Assembly: GCF_018143015.1 (NCBI RefSeq)
Contig: NC_054753.1
Coordinates: 25,880,462-25,944,461, forward strand
Origin: Lytechinus variegatus
Taxonomy: Eukaryota > Echinodermata > Echinoidea > Temnopleuroida > Toxopneustidae
DNA length: 64,000 nucleotides
Direction of reading: 5' to 3'
Shown: positions 22,791 to 34,857 of the stretch, one piece after another
Position numbering within the stretch: position 1 is the stretch's first letter
Layout: each line of letters starts with the position of its first letter
Translations under genes and position numbers: made by a program
The notes under the pieces: generated by a model
Told to the model about the DNA's origin: nothing
Seen by the model: only the letters and a program-made list of their open reading frames with translations
Databases searched by the model: none

Positions 22791-22980
22791 TACTCTTAAA
22801 AAGGATTGGTCAAAGAAACAAATGTTTTGGTGAACACATGTCCGGCCGATAAAAATAATTAATATCAACCAAAATTCTGGTAGATATTACCCAATAAATT
22901 GGTTAATTTGGACCATCTTGTCGGTCGGACACAATATTCACCAACACATTGGATAATTTAACCAATCCTTTTAGGAGTAT
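22791..22980. mobile_element. MITE, ACTCTTAAAA-type ends
   Basis: ACTCTTAAAAAGGATTGGT at the left against ACCAATCCTTTTAGGAGTA at the right. Internal half-sites TTGGTTAAT/ACCAA repeat. Confidence 0.65.
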
Positions 22981-25119
22981 TTGTAGCAAAATAATCTTGC
23001 ATGCTTATAGATTGTGAATAAATAAGTTTGCTTTTTACCTGTTCGTCGGATATTGATAACTACGAATTATTGTGAGGGGTGACATTAAATTAAATCACCG
23101 GACGAGTGAAATCCTTTATACTGGCATATTTTTTGGCTTCTGATGGCTTACAGACCCTTCTCATAGCAGAAACCTAAACCTTTATGAATGGGAATTTCAT
23201 GTCTAAAGCTAAATGAAGAAGACACCAAAATGATCCGGACCATAGATTATGCAAATCACACTTATCTTATTATTCGATCGAGTTTACCGATAGTCAAATA
23301 TACAGAGCTTACAATTGTCGATATATATATTTCTTATTTATAGTTATGAAATAATCCTAGATGATTTCGCTGTTTGATATTTTAAGCTCGTTTGCTAAGC
23401 ACGTCTCTCTAACAACTACTGCTTAATATTTGAAACAAGTTGTTAAAAAGTGTTAGCAATTACAAAAAAAAATTAACGATTGTTAAAAATCTTCATCACC
23501 TTGTTGTTAAAAGTCACGTGATTAAACAATGTGCTACGTTTTTTTCTACTGTGTATGGACAGCAAATACAGGTTTTTAAAATGGAATATAATTTATGATA
23601 TCATACATTCCTTCTGGGACAATGAAAGTCACTAATGACGTATGACAATCTTTTAACGGGTTTCTGATGTAGTGTAAAATATTATTTTCACAAATTTTAG
23701 GTGGAAGAAATTAAATTGTGTGATTCTTGATAATCATTGTAAGATAAATCTGTGAATAAGAAAATATTGTACCAATCATATAACTTTCAAGACTATAATC
23801 AATAAATACAATCATATATATTTGTTATTCCAATAACGATTAAAGGTTTTTGTCTTTTTTGTCACATTAAACACTGATGGAGAGTGAGTCTATTCTATCC
23901 AAAGAAAATTTGAAAAATTGAATTAATTTGATATAGAGTCAACCAAAACGTGTCGGAATCATATTTACATCTGTTATTTTATGTGTAGGCCTATATGCGT
24001 TTTTATATTCAATTTAATTTGTCGATTTGTTTATTATTTTTTGTTTCGAATTTCCGAATGACTACGGGATCACTATTTCCATTTGAACAGTTTGTCCCTG
24101 GAGAAAAATAATTACCCCTTCAAAGCAAAATTGAAAATACAAGTTGACGAAATAGATTTATAAAATAAACCCCACCCAGTTAATACGAAGACAAAATATA
24201 AATATTCATGGCACAGGATATTAAACACAAAAAGAGAAAGAGAGGGAGGGAGGGGAGAGAGAGTGACAGGGAAAGAGGGAGGGGTGGGGTAGGGAGAAGA
24301 TTCGGCAGGGGCGAACAGAAAGTCGAATAAATTGTTTAGTTGTTTCTTTTATTATAAATCACACCAATAAGAGTAACAGGGGCTCGGAACGTAAAAATTA
24401 AAATCTGATTGTGTTTTTACATGGTCACCCCCCCCCCCATTTACAAAATCGTCCCGCTGTCCCTGATTAAAAAAAATATAACAGTGAATCTGTGCAAATT
24501 GACAAAATTCTTCTTTTTTAGCCGTTTTGAAGCTGTTTTATGTACAAATTCTTATAAGGAGAAATAAAAATTGACAAATCCACCGTTTTCTATCCATTTT
24601 AGATATAAGAAGGGAAAGAAAATGGCTACAAATCGGCTTCAAAACAGCGATATGAAAACAGTCACATTGATATATAGCAAAAGTTTGCTCTTAAGGTTTG
24701 GGGTGAGTGAGTTTGAGTACGCCAATACATGGACGAGATCATGGTCAGACTTTGCGTCCCATTTAGATTATTGGAAATGAAAAATATTACCATTAACCCG
24801 GGGGCCACTTACATTGACGAATGGATACCATGCGCGACCCCCCCCAAAAAAAAAACACGTAAAAAGGATGTCTTTTTAAGAAAGGGCACGTTATGTACGT
24901 AACGTAATAAAGGGTGTCAAAAATCAAAATAATGAAAACAGGGTATCTATTTCGCTAGGAAAGCTATACGTGTTTAGGGTCAAATTTTCGAGGGTCTAAA
25001 AACTTAAGACTAAAATGTTTTATAAAGGATGTACTTTTTGCCCCAACAGTCAACACTAGACGTTTTTAGAGTACGATTTGAAGTGTGAGAGGCGGGGCCG
25101 TACTAAACCTAATGATTTA
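22981..25119. other. intergenic, nothing recognised
   Basis: AT-rich with a GA-rich patch (24228-24300) and a few AATAAA words. No gene, RNA or complete element found. Confidence 0.4.
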
Positions 25120-25339
25120 CACTCTTAAAACAAATCAGTCAAATTGACTAGACCAGTAGTCAGCTGGGAGCAACTGATATGGCAATCACTGATATTCACA
25201 TTTCTGACATATATTCTAGTCAGAAATAACTCTGTTCTAGTAAAATATGACTAGAAAATAGTCAAATATGACTAGAATAACAGTTGCACCCAGCTGAACC
25301 TATTAACTAGTTATTTTTGACTGATTTGCTTTTAGAGTG
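25120..25339. mobile_element. TA-flanked MITE, CACTCTTAAAA ends
   Basis: CACTCTTAAAACAAATCAGTC pairs with GACTGATTTGCTTTTAGAGTG in part. The interior repeats TGACTAGAA and CTAGTCA words. Confidence 0.75.
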
Positions 25340-25475
25340 TAGGTAAAGGTAAAACTGACGACCGACGTCCGTGACTTAACAATTAAATATCGCTCTACTT
25401 GTTTGGGGGTTCAATTCAGGGAATACTTGCCAAGAGTATATCGTTTGTTTCAAATTCTTGTTAAAGGGGAATCCA

Positions 25476-25705
25476 CACAGCAAAAACTGTGGTGTTAACC
25501 GGTGTAGAGGACCACACCAGTTATTTTACACCGGTGTTAAATTGGTGGTGTTAGTTTTACACCTATAGGTGTTATTACAACACCTATGGTTGTTACATTT
25601 ACACTCTTTGGTGTTCAATCTCTATGGTGTTATTTTAACACCTCAGGGTGTGGTCCTCTATTAACACAAATTGGTGTCAGTTTTAACACCACAGTTTTTA
25701 CAGTG
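25476..25705 (+). mobile_element. CACTGT-ended MITE (ACACC family)
   Basis: Ends CACAGCAAAAACTGTGG and CACAGTTTTTACAGTG. Contains the intact palindrome ACACCTATAGGTGT at 25559-25572. Confidence 0.88.
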
Positions 25706-26821
25706 CAGGCTTGGCCGTGAAATGTTGTGTTGGAAAGGAGAAAAGTAAATTAAACAGAATGGTGAAAGTTTGAAGAAATCGGACAAGCATTAAGAAAGTT
25801 ATAACTGCTTTAAAGTTGAGATCACTAATACTATGTAAATTTCAAATTGGCAACTGGGTAATTAAATTATGACAAGGGGGACAACTTTACCTGGGGAAGT
25901 AATCTAAATATAACTCAGGTAGTATATTGTTTTATGTCCTCGTAAAAGAAAAATATAATTTGAAATAAAAACTTTTGGGAAACATGACATTTTAGCCCAA
26001 ATATGTATTAGAGTATATGGAAGAGTAGTCCTTGCCCACAGAGATGTACTAATTACGTATATATCTCTATGTCCTTGCCTTCTTACGTATATGTATCTCT
26101 ATGTCCTTGCCTTACATCACTATGACATCCCATATGCGGCCAATTTGAAGTCTTCATGGGTATAGTGATTACTAATATTTTCAACTTTTAAAAATTCACA
26201 ACTTTCTAGTTGTTTGTCCAATGTTGTTCAAACTTTGACCTATCAACTTGTCTGATTTTATTTTTCCTTATAAAAACAAGTTTTATTTGGGTAGGATTTC
26301 CCTTTAAGGGTAGGGTTTCACTAGCCAACACTTGTTATGGGGTGCATATTCAGAATATGGAAAATAACTGTTTAGGGTGCTTTTCGAGACTCCATGGTCG
26401 CGCTTGGTCTCCACCCGTCATTGGAAGTGGCCCCCGGGACCATTAATTAGTTCACGTAAAAAGTTTGTTTGATCGATACATAAAAGCCAATACTACTTTT
26501 TTTCAGGAACTGCATTCCATTATTTCACACCTGAGCTTTCTTGCGTCGGGAAAGGCAAAGTTAGCCTCCAAAAAAGTTATATTAGCGTCAGTGTTGTAGT
26601 CGAGGCTCAAACCTCCAAGGCCAAGGACTGAAAACCTCAAGGCCAAGGCATTTCAAACTTACGAAGTACGGAACAATGAGCCAACAATGCTTAAGCTTAG
26701 GGTGTGGGCGAACAAAATTTTTGACCTTTGTACACGTAATACAAAATTTAATTTCATTATAGATTTAGACATAATATAAAAACATGAAATATGAGAAATA
26801 GTTACTTTTGTATATTACCTT

Positions 26822-26972
26822 AACGTTGAGAATGGGCATGCCAGGATCGAATGGCCGGGGTAATAATAATTATATTGCAGTGTAAATCGCCTAAAGTTTT
26901 TAGGCGATTTACATTGCAATATAATTATTATTACCCCGGCCATTCGATCCTGGCATGCCCATTCTCAACGTT
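26822..26972. repeat. near-perfect hairpin, 74-bp arms, 3-base loop
   Basis: Arms 26822-26895 and 26899-26972 are reverse complements with a single mismatch. The arms contain GGGGTAATAATAATTATATT, resembling the SINE tail of this genome. Confidence 0.95.
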
Positions 26973-27415
26973 TGCCCTTTCCTCACTCCCTGGGAAAGGG
27001 GCGGCATGACGTATTTTTGTTTAGAGGGGGGGGGCAAAAAGGGCACTTATGTGTCAGAATGGGCTTTTCGGTATAAGCGGTCGGATATTTTCACCAGGAG
27101 ATTATCAACTGCGTGAAGTAGCTGTGTGTTTTGTTTTAATTAAGTTGAGCAAGCCTTTTCGAAGTGATTTATGATTGATACGATATATATATATATATAT
27201 TCCGTGATTGAGCGTAGCGAGCGAGCAGTTTTGAAAAAAATCAATCAACTCTGAAGTCGTAAAACTTAATTTTTGGTCAATTAAGGAGCTAATCATTGTT
27301 AAAAGGGCGTCAGTGAACACAAAGTTTTGGGGAAATTTCCCATAAGTTCATGAATATGCCGTATAATTACTAGATGGTCAACAGTATACCAATGAATAAC
27401 AATAATAATGTAAAG

Positions 27416-27860
27416 CGCTTAGAGACAACAACAACAACACTAATACTAATAATAGGCAGTTCTTGTATAGCGCATATCACAATTATGAATAATGTCTCTT
27501 TGCGCTTTCGAAGTACTTGGATATGATTACCCCAGCTGTATAGCTTGGCAGCCGTAATTACTAAGATTACAGCGCACACGCATTTCAAGGAATACATTAC
27601 TGCCAGGTACCCATTCACCTCACCTGGGTTGAGTGCAGCACAATTGATTTTATTTATTTTTTTATTCATTTTATTTGGCAAGTCACCATAACATATATAC
27701 AGTAGCATTAAAACAACAGGCTTGCACAGGATGACCCACGAAAGCTCGAAATGTGGATAAATTTCTTGCTGAAGGAAATTACACCATGACTGGGATGCGA
27801 ACCCAAGGCCTTCTGTTTGAAAGTCCGAAGACTAATCCACTGGGCCACAACGCTCCACGT
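27416..27860 (-). mobile_element. tRNA-derived SINE interrupted by a LINE tail
   Basis: On the - strand the head reads TGGCCCAGTGGATTAG with a degenerate B-box. The body matches 10063-10346 but is split by about 108 bp at 27645-27752. Confidence 0.8.
27645..27752 (-). mobile_element. 5'-truncated LINE-type 3' end nested in a SINE
   Basis: Read on the - strand, it ends in AAATAAAATGAATAAAAAAA-type words. Removing it restores the SINE phrase GCACAATGTGGATAAATTTC. Confidence 0.6.
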
Positions 27861-28349
27861 CGAGATATCGATCGGATGTATTAAGCGCTTTATAAAAGCG
27901 GATTATTATATTAGTAAAACGTCTCCGGCAGTCTCGCCTGCATTTTTGAGAAGCAGTTCTAACTTTGAAAACAAATAAGATGAATATAAACTTAACAGCT
28001 ATTCATTTCTCATTCATCGTGTCATTGGTGTTGGTTGAGCTCATGTTAGAGGTATTGTTTGGGTGCATTCTCGCGCGCGAGTCAATGTTCATGCCTGAAT
28101 GCTCCCCTTGTCGTGGGAGAACAGTCCCCGGGGCCGCCTCACTCGTCGCAAAATGGCATTGGTTTTTGCAATTTCACCTCGTCCTTGTCCACGCCATGTT
28201 TGAGTGCACTTCATTATTCGGCGCACAAGCAATGTACGGGAATCAAGGTATAATAAATGAACAAATTCTCCAAGTCAATTGTACATGCACCACTGACTGA
28301 AGGCAACACCCATCACGATCATAACAGTCGTATAACAATACTTGATCAG

Positions 28350-28574
28350 CTGACGTTGTTGTTGTGATCGAGCTTCGTGGCGTCCTATAGCTAGCTCGCG
28401 CGGCGGCGGGAGAGACGACATCATTTTTGATCCAGCTAATGTATTCCGAAGGGTGACCTTAAAACTAGACGACGCAGCGAGAGATACGTGAGGATTGGAA
28501 TGCATACAGAAGACCGGCTTCTAACGACATCACTCCCCATCTCCGCGGCAATCCGACTATACACATTCGATGTT
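28350..28574 (+). promoter_or_regulatory. GC-rich stretch ending in a donor-like site; candidate orphan first exon
   Basis: CpG-rich sequence (CTCGCGCGGCGGCGGG at about 28395) unlike its AT-rich surroundings, ending at TTAG|GTGAGTGAG. It could be a first exon or promoter of an unseen transcript, or an alternative DHPS start. No coding signature was found. Confidence 0.22.
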
Positions 28575-28775
28575 AGGTGAGTGAGTATTATGCTGCTAAT
28601 GATATGCACCAATCATAATAAACTCATTCAAGGTATAATGCCGTCTGTATCACCATCATAGGCCTGTACTTGTTTATACCATGCAATTTTGTTTATATAT
28701 GCAGTATAAACTATGACTCTCAATCGGTGCATTTTTCAGGATTTTGAAAAAAATAGGGGTAGCCATCTTATTCCT

Positions 28776-28934
28776 GGGGGCCGTTTCATAAAGCTATTCG
28801 TAATTTAAGAGTGACTTTAAGGACGACTGGTGATCCTTTTGACACAAAACGTTCATTGGCGATGGTTTAGCGCGTAAGAAAGGATCACCAGTCCTTCTTA
28901 AAGTCGCTCTTACGAACAGCTTTATGAAACACCC
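28776..28934. mobile_element. MITE, GGGCCGTTTCATAAAG family
   Basis: GGCCGTTTCATAAAGCTATT is mirrored by the CTTTATGAAACACCC right end. Inner arms AAGAGTGACTTTAAGGACGA and GACTGGTGATCC also pair. Sister copy at 44075-44257. Confidence 0.8.
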
Positions 28935-29499
28935 ACCAGGTTCGCAATGTAAACATGATGGTCAGGGGTGGGGCCATGGTATTTCAATGGGGGAGAGGTG
29001 GGCGACCTAGACGTGAGGCATTTTTTTTTCAATTTACTGATAAAGTTAATAACAGAGTTTATACAGAACTCTCTATTTAGTAATCGTTCCCTTTCTTCCC
29101 TATTCTTCTTCCTATTTCTTTTATTTTCTCCTTTTCATTCGAATAAGGGGGGGGGGGGGGATGGGCGTCGGCGCAGAGGATGGGAAGAGTTCCTCTGTTT
29201 ATGGGGGGGGGAGGTGGGGGACATCCAAATACAAAAGATACTCCTCTGGGTTTATGGCTGTTCCACTCTGCCCCTGCAGCGCTGCTTCTTTCGATAATCA
29301 TTAATTGCCTCTATTATTACCCAATTAAAAAAAAGAATATCTTAAACACAGCAAGGCCAGAGAGTCGACAAGCTCCTTGAAAAAAAAATGACCAGAATCT
29401 ATATTGCATGCTCAAATAAGAAAACTGATAAACCAGTCACACGTCATTTCTTTGCTTCAAAATAAAGTATTCAGTGAGTGAAAGTATAAAGTAAACAGA

Positions 29500-29715
29500 C
29501 TATGTGCGTGTGTGTGTGTGTGTGTGTATTTTAGTTTTGTCAGACGTGTATCAATCAGATATGATTATTTACGTCTGGGACCGACCTTTAACGTCACCAT
29601 CCGAAAGACGTGACCGGGGCTCGAACCTCTGCATCAATTTGTAACTTCCCCACAGCTTGGATTACAGGCGCATGCCACAACGACCAGTTGATTGTTGAAT
29701 ACCAGTCTTAATGTG
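29500..29715 (-). mobile_element. SINE with a 7SL/Alu-like head
   Basis: Read on the - strand: GTGGCATGCGCCTGTAATCC, then AAGC and, about 40 bases on, GAGGTTCGAGCCCC. The first phrase resembles the 5' Alu domain of SRP (7SL) RNA; the second is a Pol III B-box. A (CA)n tract ends it. Confidence 0.5.
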
Positions 29716-29851
29716 CAATATTAATTTTGTACAACAGCTTAATAAAAAATGACTAATAAAAACAGCATAGTGTAAATATAATACGAAAGGCTGAAAAATA
29801 TATATAAAATATAAAAATATACATATATTTCTGGAAATATATGTATACAAA

Positions 29852-29972
29852 CAGTAGCGGACCGTGACCCGGACGAGACAAAGCATTGGGGGGGGGGGGC
29901 ACTGCATTGTCTGTGAACAATGCTGTGCCCCCCCCCAATGCTTTGTCCCGTCCGGGTCACGGTCCGCTACTG
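29852..29972. mobile_element. hAT MITE, 121 bp, almost entirely inverted repeat
   Basis: Ends CAGTAGCGGACCGTGACCC and GGGTCACGGTCCGCTACTG. Flanked by perfect 8-bp duplications TATACAAA (29844-29851 and 29973-29980). Confidence 0.92.
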
Positions 29973-30099
29973 TATACAAATATTTTTTTTCTAACCTGTC
30001 TATACGAGATTAGTCCTTTTCTACTAATATGTCTATACAGATTACAGTTATTTCACCCTAACAGATGATAACAAAAAAAAAACGAAGGCCCAATCTGTA

Positions 30100-30276
30100 C
30101 ACTGTAAAAAAAATTAAGTGCTAATTAAAATTAAGCACTTACAGTGCTTGTATAGTGACTGCACTCCAAGTACTATCTTTCTAGTTTAAATTTGAACTAT
30201 AAAGAAAATCGGCACTCGTAGTGCAGTCACTATACAAGCACCGTAAGTGCTAAATTAGCACTTCATTTTTACAGTG
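30100..30276. mobile_element. TA-flanked MITE, CACTGTAAAAA ends
   Basis: CACTGTAAAAAAAATTAAGTG is mirrored by a CACTTCATTTTTACAGTG end. The inner arms 'cttgtatagtgactgcact' also pair. Confidence 0.8.
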
Positions 30277-30960
30277 GTGTTATACAGATGATATATTTTT
30301 TATATTTATATATTATTTTCTAATGAAGTTGTGATATGTTATTATCTAATGATGTTGTGATTACTTGTTAATATTGTAATTTTGTTTCATTTGTTATATT
30401 TGTTTTCTTTGTTGACTCATTAAGACATCTAACTACGAAAAGATATATATTATATTTCTAATCCGTGCAGTATTTGTATAAATCGCTGTTTATTCATTTC
30501 ATTCTCGAGGTTACTCGAATTAGTTTATTTTTGTATTGAGCGTGTTTATTGAAAGGCATTTATTGCCTGTATTAATTATTTCAAGCAAGAGCGGTCAACA
30601 CTAAAAGAATACAATGAGTGTACACATCAGCGGGGGCGGGGGGGGGGGTGGATCTCATTGACCTGTGAAATCTGCGTAAACAAACTCCTGTGTATTATCG
30701 ATTTAATAATAACTTGAACAACAAACAGCAAAAGAAGAAAAAAAGAGGAAAACAATATGATTTTGCTCTTTTTCGAACTTTTGTGATCTTCGATATCCCC
30801 CATTCCTTTTTTATTCCATGAATGATGATACAAAAATAACCAAACAATCACAAACATAAGGTACAGACAAAGTTACATTGGCACCAAGAGACTATAGGAA
30901 TACGATAACCAATGTCTCATAAATCCGGCAGAATTTATTTTATGATATGGGGTGCATTCT

Positions 30961-31122
30961 GGGGGGCGTTTCATGAAAGGACTTGTCGGACATTTTATCC
31001 GACAAGTATACCAGTCTATCCGACAGTTACCATAGGAACAGTGCCTCTCAGCCAATCAGAATCGAGGAAAGATGTCAGATCTGACAACTTTTTTGATGAA
31101 AATATTGATGAAACGCTCCCCA
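30961..31122. mobile_element. MITE, GGGGGCGTTTCATGAAAG family
   Basis: GGCGTTTCATGAAAGG at the left, GATGAAACGCTCCCC at the right. Inner words TTATCCGACAAGT and TCAGATCTGACAACTT. Sisters at 33185, 51810 and 56514. Confidence 0.8.
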
Positions 31123-31933
31123 GGAGGCAAAAGAAAATGGACGAAACACACAAAAAGCTGGTTACACTGTTAGAAAATTTATCCTTAAACTAAAAGAAGT
31201 TCCTGCAGCAGAGTCTCGAGAACACCTGTAATCTTACCAGATTGCGTAATCTTACAGGAAATTGGTATTTGGTGTGTGTAATCTTACACATTTCCTTAAA
31301 TAAAACACTCTTTTCCCCTTTTTCTAACAGACCTGTTCTGTTAAATTGCAGAAAAATTCCTGTTTCATGAATTTAAAGAATGATTCTGGTATTGCTTTCT
31401 GCAAAATCTTCTTTTATTTTTCTGTAAAATTAGGGTTTTTTTAACAGTGAAGAATGACTAAATTCAGTAGTCAGCTGGCCATGTCTAGCCACGTTTCAAA
31501 CTACTTCCTATGTAGTCAAACTTGACTAAAATATTCAAATCTTTTGATTAATCAGTTATCAGTTAAACACAACATGATCATTCCCTCTCGTCAATTTGAT
31601 TAGTCTATTTGCGTTATACTTATATTAGGCCTATAATTAGGTACAGGCGCTAGCCAATATGTTATTGTTTTTTCCCTCATCATAATGTAAAAAAATGTGA
31701 TATGCTTTGTTAAAAAAGACCCAATTTAGTACAATTATTGGAATATAAATAATGATGTATTTTCAAATTAGAATCAATTCATGTAAAAGGTAACGTAAGG
31801 GTGGAGGGTTAACACCGCCCATAATTACCATTGTTTACAAGTCTATGGTATGTGGGGGAGGCGCCAGGGTATATGATCATATTGGAAGGGGAGAGAGAGC
31901 GGGACAAAAGGACTTAAATATCACACCATTTTT

Positions 31934-33019
31934 GTCTCACCTGCGAAGCAAAGTGAGACTATAGGCGCCGCTTTTCCGACGGCGGCGACGGCGGCGGCGT
32001 CAACATCAAATCTTAACCTGAGGTTAAGTTTTTGAAATGACATCATAACTTAGAAAGTATATTGACCTAGTTCATGAAACTTGGCCATAAGGTTAATCAA
32101 GTATTACTGAACATCCTATTAGAGTTTCATGTCACATGACCAAGGTCAAAGGTCATTTAGGGTCAATGAACTTAGACCATGTTGGAGGAATCAACATCGA
32201 AATCTTAACCTGTGGTTAAGTTTTTGAAATGTCATCATAACTTAGAAAATATATGGACCTAGTTCATGAAACTTGGACATAAGGTTAATCAAGTATCACT
32301 GAACATCCTGCATGAGTTTCACGTCACATGACCAAGGTCAAAGGTCATTTAGGGTCAATGAACTTTGGCCGAATTGGGGATATCTGTTGAATTCCCATCA
32401 TAACTTTGAAAGTTTATGGATCTGATTCATGAAACTTGGACATAATAGTAATCAAGCATCACTCAAAATTTTGTGCAAGTTTCAGGTCTCATGATTAAGG
32501 TCAAAGGTCATTTAGGGTCAATGAACTTTGGCCGAATCGGGGGTATCTGTTGAATTACCATCATAACTTTGAAAGTTTATTGGTCTAGTTCATTAAACTT
32601 GGACATTAGAGTAATCAAGTATCACTGAACATCCTGTGCACGTTTCAGGTCACATGACCAAGGCCAAAGGTCAATGAACTTTGGCCGAATTGGGTGTATC
32701 TGTTGAATTACCATCATAACTTTGAAAGTTTATGGATCTGATTCATGAAACTTGTACATAAGAGTAATCATGTATCACTGAACATCCTGTTCGAGTTTCA
32801 GGTCACATGATCAAGGTCAAAGGTCATGTAAGGTCAATGAACTTTGGCCATGTTGGGGTTTTTTGTTGAATAACCATCATATCTCTGTAAGTTTATTGGT
32901 CTAGTTCATAAAAAGTGGACATAAGAGTAACCATGTATCACTGAACATCTTGTGCGAGTATAGAGTAGTATTCAAAGTCAGCACTGCTGCTACATTGAAC
33001 CGCGTGATGCAGGTGAGAC
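31934..33019. mobile_element. 1.1-kb element with internal 160-190-bp tandem repeats and DR1 motifs
   Basis: Inverted ends GTCTCACCTGC and GCAGGTGAGAC, then a GGCGCCGCTTTTCCGACGGC leader, then about six repeat units with 'catcataacttt' and 'atgaaacttggacata'. AGGTCAAAGGTCA occurs perfectly at 32143, 32335, 32498 and 32814. No ORF. Sister copy at 46690-47668. Confidence 0.8.
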
Positions 33020-33184
33020 GGCCAGAGGCATTCCACTTGTTTCTCAAGAAATCGCATGGTTAAGTCCACTTTGTACATGCAAAAAGGCTAATCTAGTTCC
33101 TAATCACACTAATCTTTGGGTGATACTAGGAACCTATCCCTTTGGAGTGATCTGTACATCAGTATATGGTGCAGTAGGACTCTA

Positions 33185-33343
33185 GGGGGGCTTTTCATGA
33201 AAGGACTTGTCGGACGTTTTATCCGACAAGTCCAATTTTATCCGACAGTTACCATTGAAACAGTGCCCCTCAGCCAATCAAAATCATAGAAAGATGTCAG
33301 ATCTGACAACTTCTCGGATGAAAATATTGATGAAACGCTCCCC
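33185..33343. mobile_element. MITE, GGGGGC(G)TTTCATGAAAG family
   Basis: TTTTCATGAAAGGACTTGTC at the left and GATGAAACGCTCCCC at the right. About 85% like 30961-31122 by eye. Confidence 0.8.
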
Positions 33344-33366
33344 TGGAGTGAACTGCAAGAAGAGGC

Positions 33367-33960
33367 ACATACAGTTCACTCCAAAAGGAGAGATAATGCA
33401 CTCTAAAAGGTTGTACAGTTCACTCCAAAAGGAGAGATAATGCACTCTAAAAAGATGTACAGTTCACTCCAAAAGGAGAGATAATGCACTCTAAAAGGAT
33501 GTACAGTTCATTCCAAAAGGAGAGATAATGCACTCTAAAAGGATGTACAGTTCACTCCAAAATGAGAGATAATGCACTCTAAAAGGATGTACAGTTCACT
33601 CCAAAATGAGAGATAATGCACTCTAAAAGGATGTACAGTTCACTCCAAAAGGAGAGATAATGCACTCTAAAAGGATGTACAGTTCACTCCAAAAGGAGAG
33701 ATAATGCACTCTAAAAGGATGTACAGTTCACTCCAAAAGGAGAGATAATGCACTCTAAAAGGATGTACAGTTCACTCCAAAAGGAGAGATAATGCACTCT
33801 AAAAAGATGTACAGTTCACTCCAAAAGGAGACATAATGCACTCTAAAAGGATGTACAGTTCACTCCAAAAGGAGAGATAATGCACTCTAAAAGGATGTAC
33901 AGTTCACTCCAAAAGGAGAGATAATGCACTCTAAAAAGATGTACAGTTCACTCCAAAAGG
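33367..33960. repeat. 44-bp minisatellite, about 13.5 copies
   Basis: The unit contains GTACAGTTCACTCCAAAAGG and AGAGATAATGCACTCTAAAA. The start word CACTCC (once CATTCC) recurs every 44 bases from 33377 to 33949 with very few substitutions. Confidence 0.97.
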
Positions 33961-34013
33961 ATCGGTCCTTACTACAGAGGAGTGTAATAAGGAACTAGAT
34001 TAGCTCTTTTGCA

Positions 34014-34440
34014 TACGAGAGTATGGCACTATCGAATGCTATTTTTTCTTCCACTTGGCGCTCAATTTAAAACAAAATTACTTTCGAATTTGCGTGCATA
34101 TGGTGTTCTTTTGAGCATACTTAAAGCCATCCCCGTTAAAAATTGCCCTACAAAAACAGCATGTAAACCGTATTAGTCTATAGCCGACCTTCATTAATCC
34201 GGTTGTCATTTTGCCTTGTAAAAAATCCACTGAATGGTGCGTTTATTTCCATGAAGGCCACAGAACAAAAGAAACTGATGACAAGCCTATGGAATACTTG
34301 AATTTTCTCATACTTCAGTGAATCTATGTTCTATTTTGTACAAACCTCGAGGAGGTCCACGATCTAATCAAGTCTATCAAATGTACTATTCAGACATCCA
34401 AAAGCGTCTAGCGCATTCAAAATACGGAAAACAACAACAA
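34014..34440. other. intergenic, nothing recognised
   Basis: No coding or repeat signature seen. Confidence 0.4.
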
Positions 34441-34789
34441 ACAAAATGAACTTTACCTGTTTGTCTCGGACAGAAATTAATAAAAAAACAACAAGCAAAC
34501 TTCCCCCTTAACAAAAAGCTAGATCCGCCATTGATAAAGCACATGTGTCATGAACAGACATAAAGTGAATGCAATATATTTCTTTCGTACATGATTTCAG
34601 TATAAAAAAGAAAAACCCACACACACAGTCCGGCACACACTCAAAAGGACCTACTCGGTCTGATAAACAAAATGATTAAAAAAAATAATAAAATGAACAT
34701 AACCTGTTTGTCTCAGACAGAAATTAATAAAAACCCCAAAACAAACAAACTCCCCTCTTAACAAAAAGCTAAATCCACATTGATCCACA
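34441..34789. repeat. local direct duplication, about 250-bp unit; second copy broken
   Basis: 'cctgtttgtctcggacagaa' to 'acaaaaagctagatcc' recurs at 34705-34775. The following part ('cacatgtgtcatgaacagac' to 'ctactcggtctgataaac', 34546-34670) recurs only at 40344-40465, beyond the SINE and palindrome. Confidence 0.8.
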
Positions 34790-34857
34790 ATGTGCTGCAC
34801 TCAACCCAGGTGAGGTAAATGCGAACCGGTAGGAAGTAATTCCTTAAAAAGCTGTGT
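34790..34857 (+). mobile_element. left part of a split SINE
   Basis: CACAATGTGCTGCACTCAAC to AAGTAATTCC, the body of the 5412-type SINE without its tRNA head. It continues at 40226. Confidence 0.75.

Larger units (their letters stand above)
33077..34013. mobile_element. composite: inverted ends enclosing a minisatellite and a MITE
   Basis: ATGCAAAAAGGCTAATCTAG at the left (33077) is the inverse of CTAGATTAGCTCTTTTGCAT at the right (ending 34013). Inside are the MITE at 33185-33343 and the 44-bp array at 33367-33960. Confidence 0.7.

Noticed and set aside
27965-28300. 111-residue frame with a hydrophobic N-terminus
   Set aside because: No recognisable domain, an overlapping frame of similar length, and no splice or codon evidence. 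The local GC-rich DNA explains the lack of stops.
33367-33960. CRISPR-like regular array
   Set aside because: The whole 44-bp unit is repeated, with no unique spacers, and this is animal DNA; it is a minisatellite.
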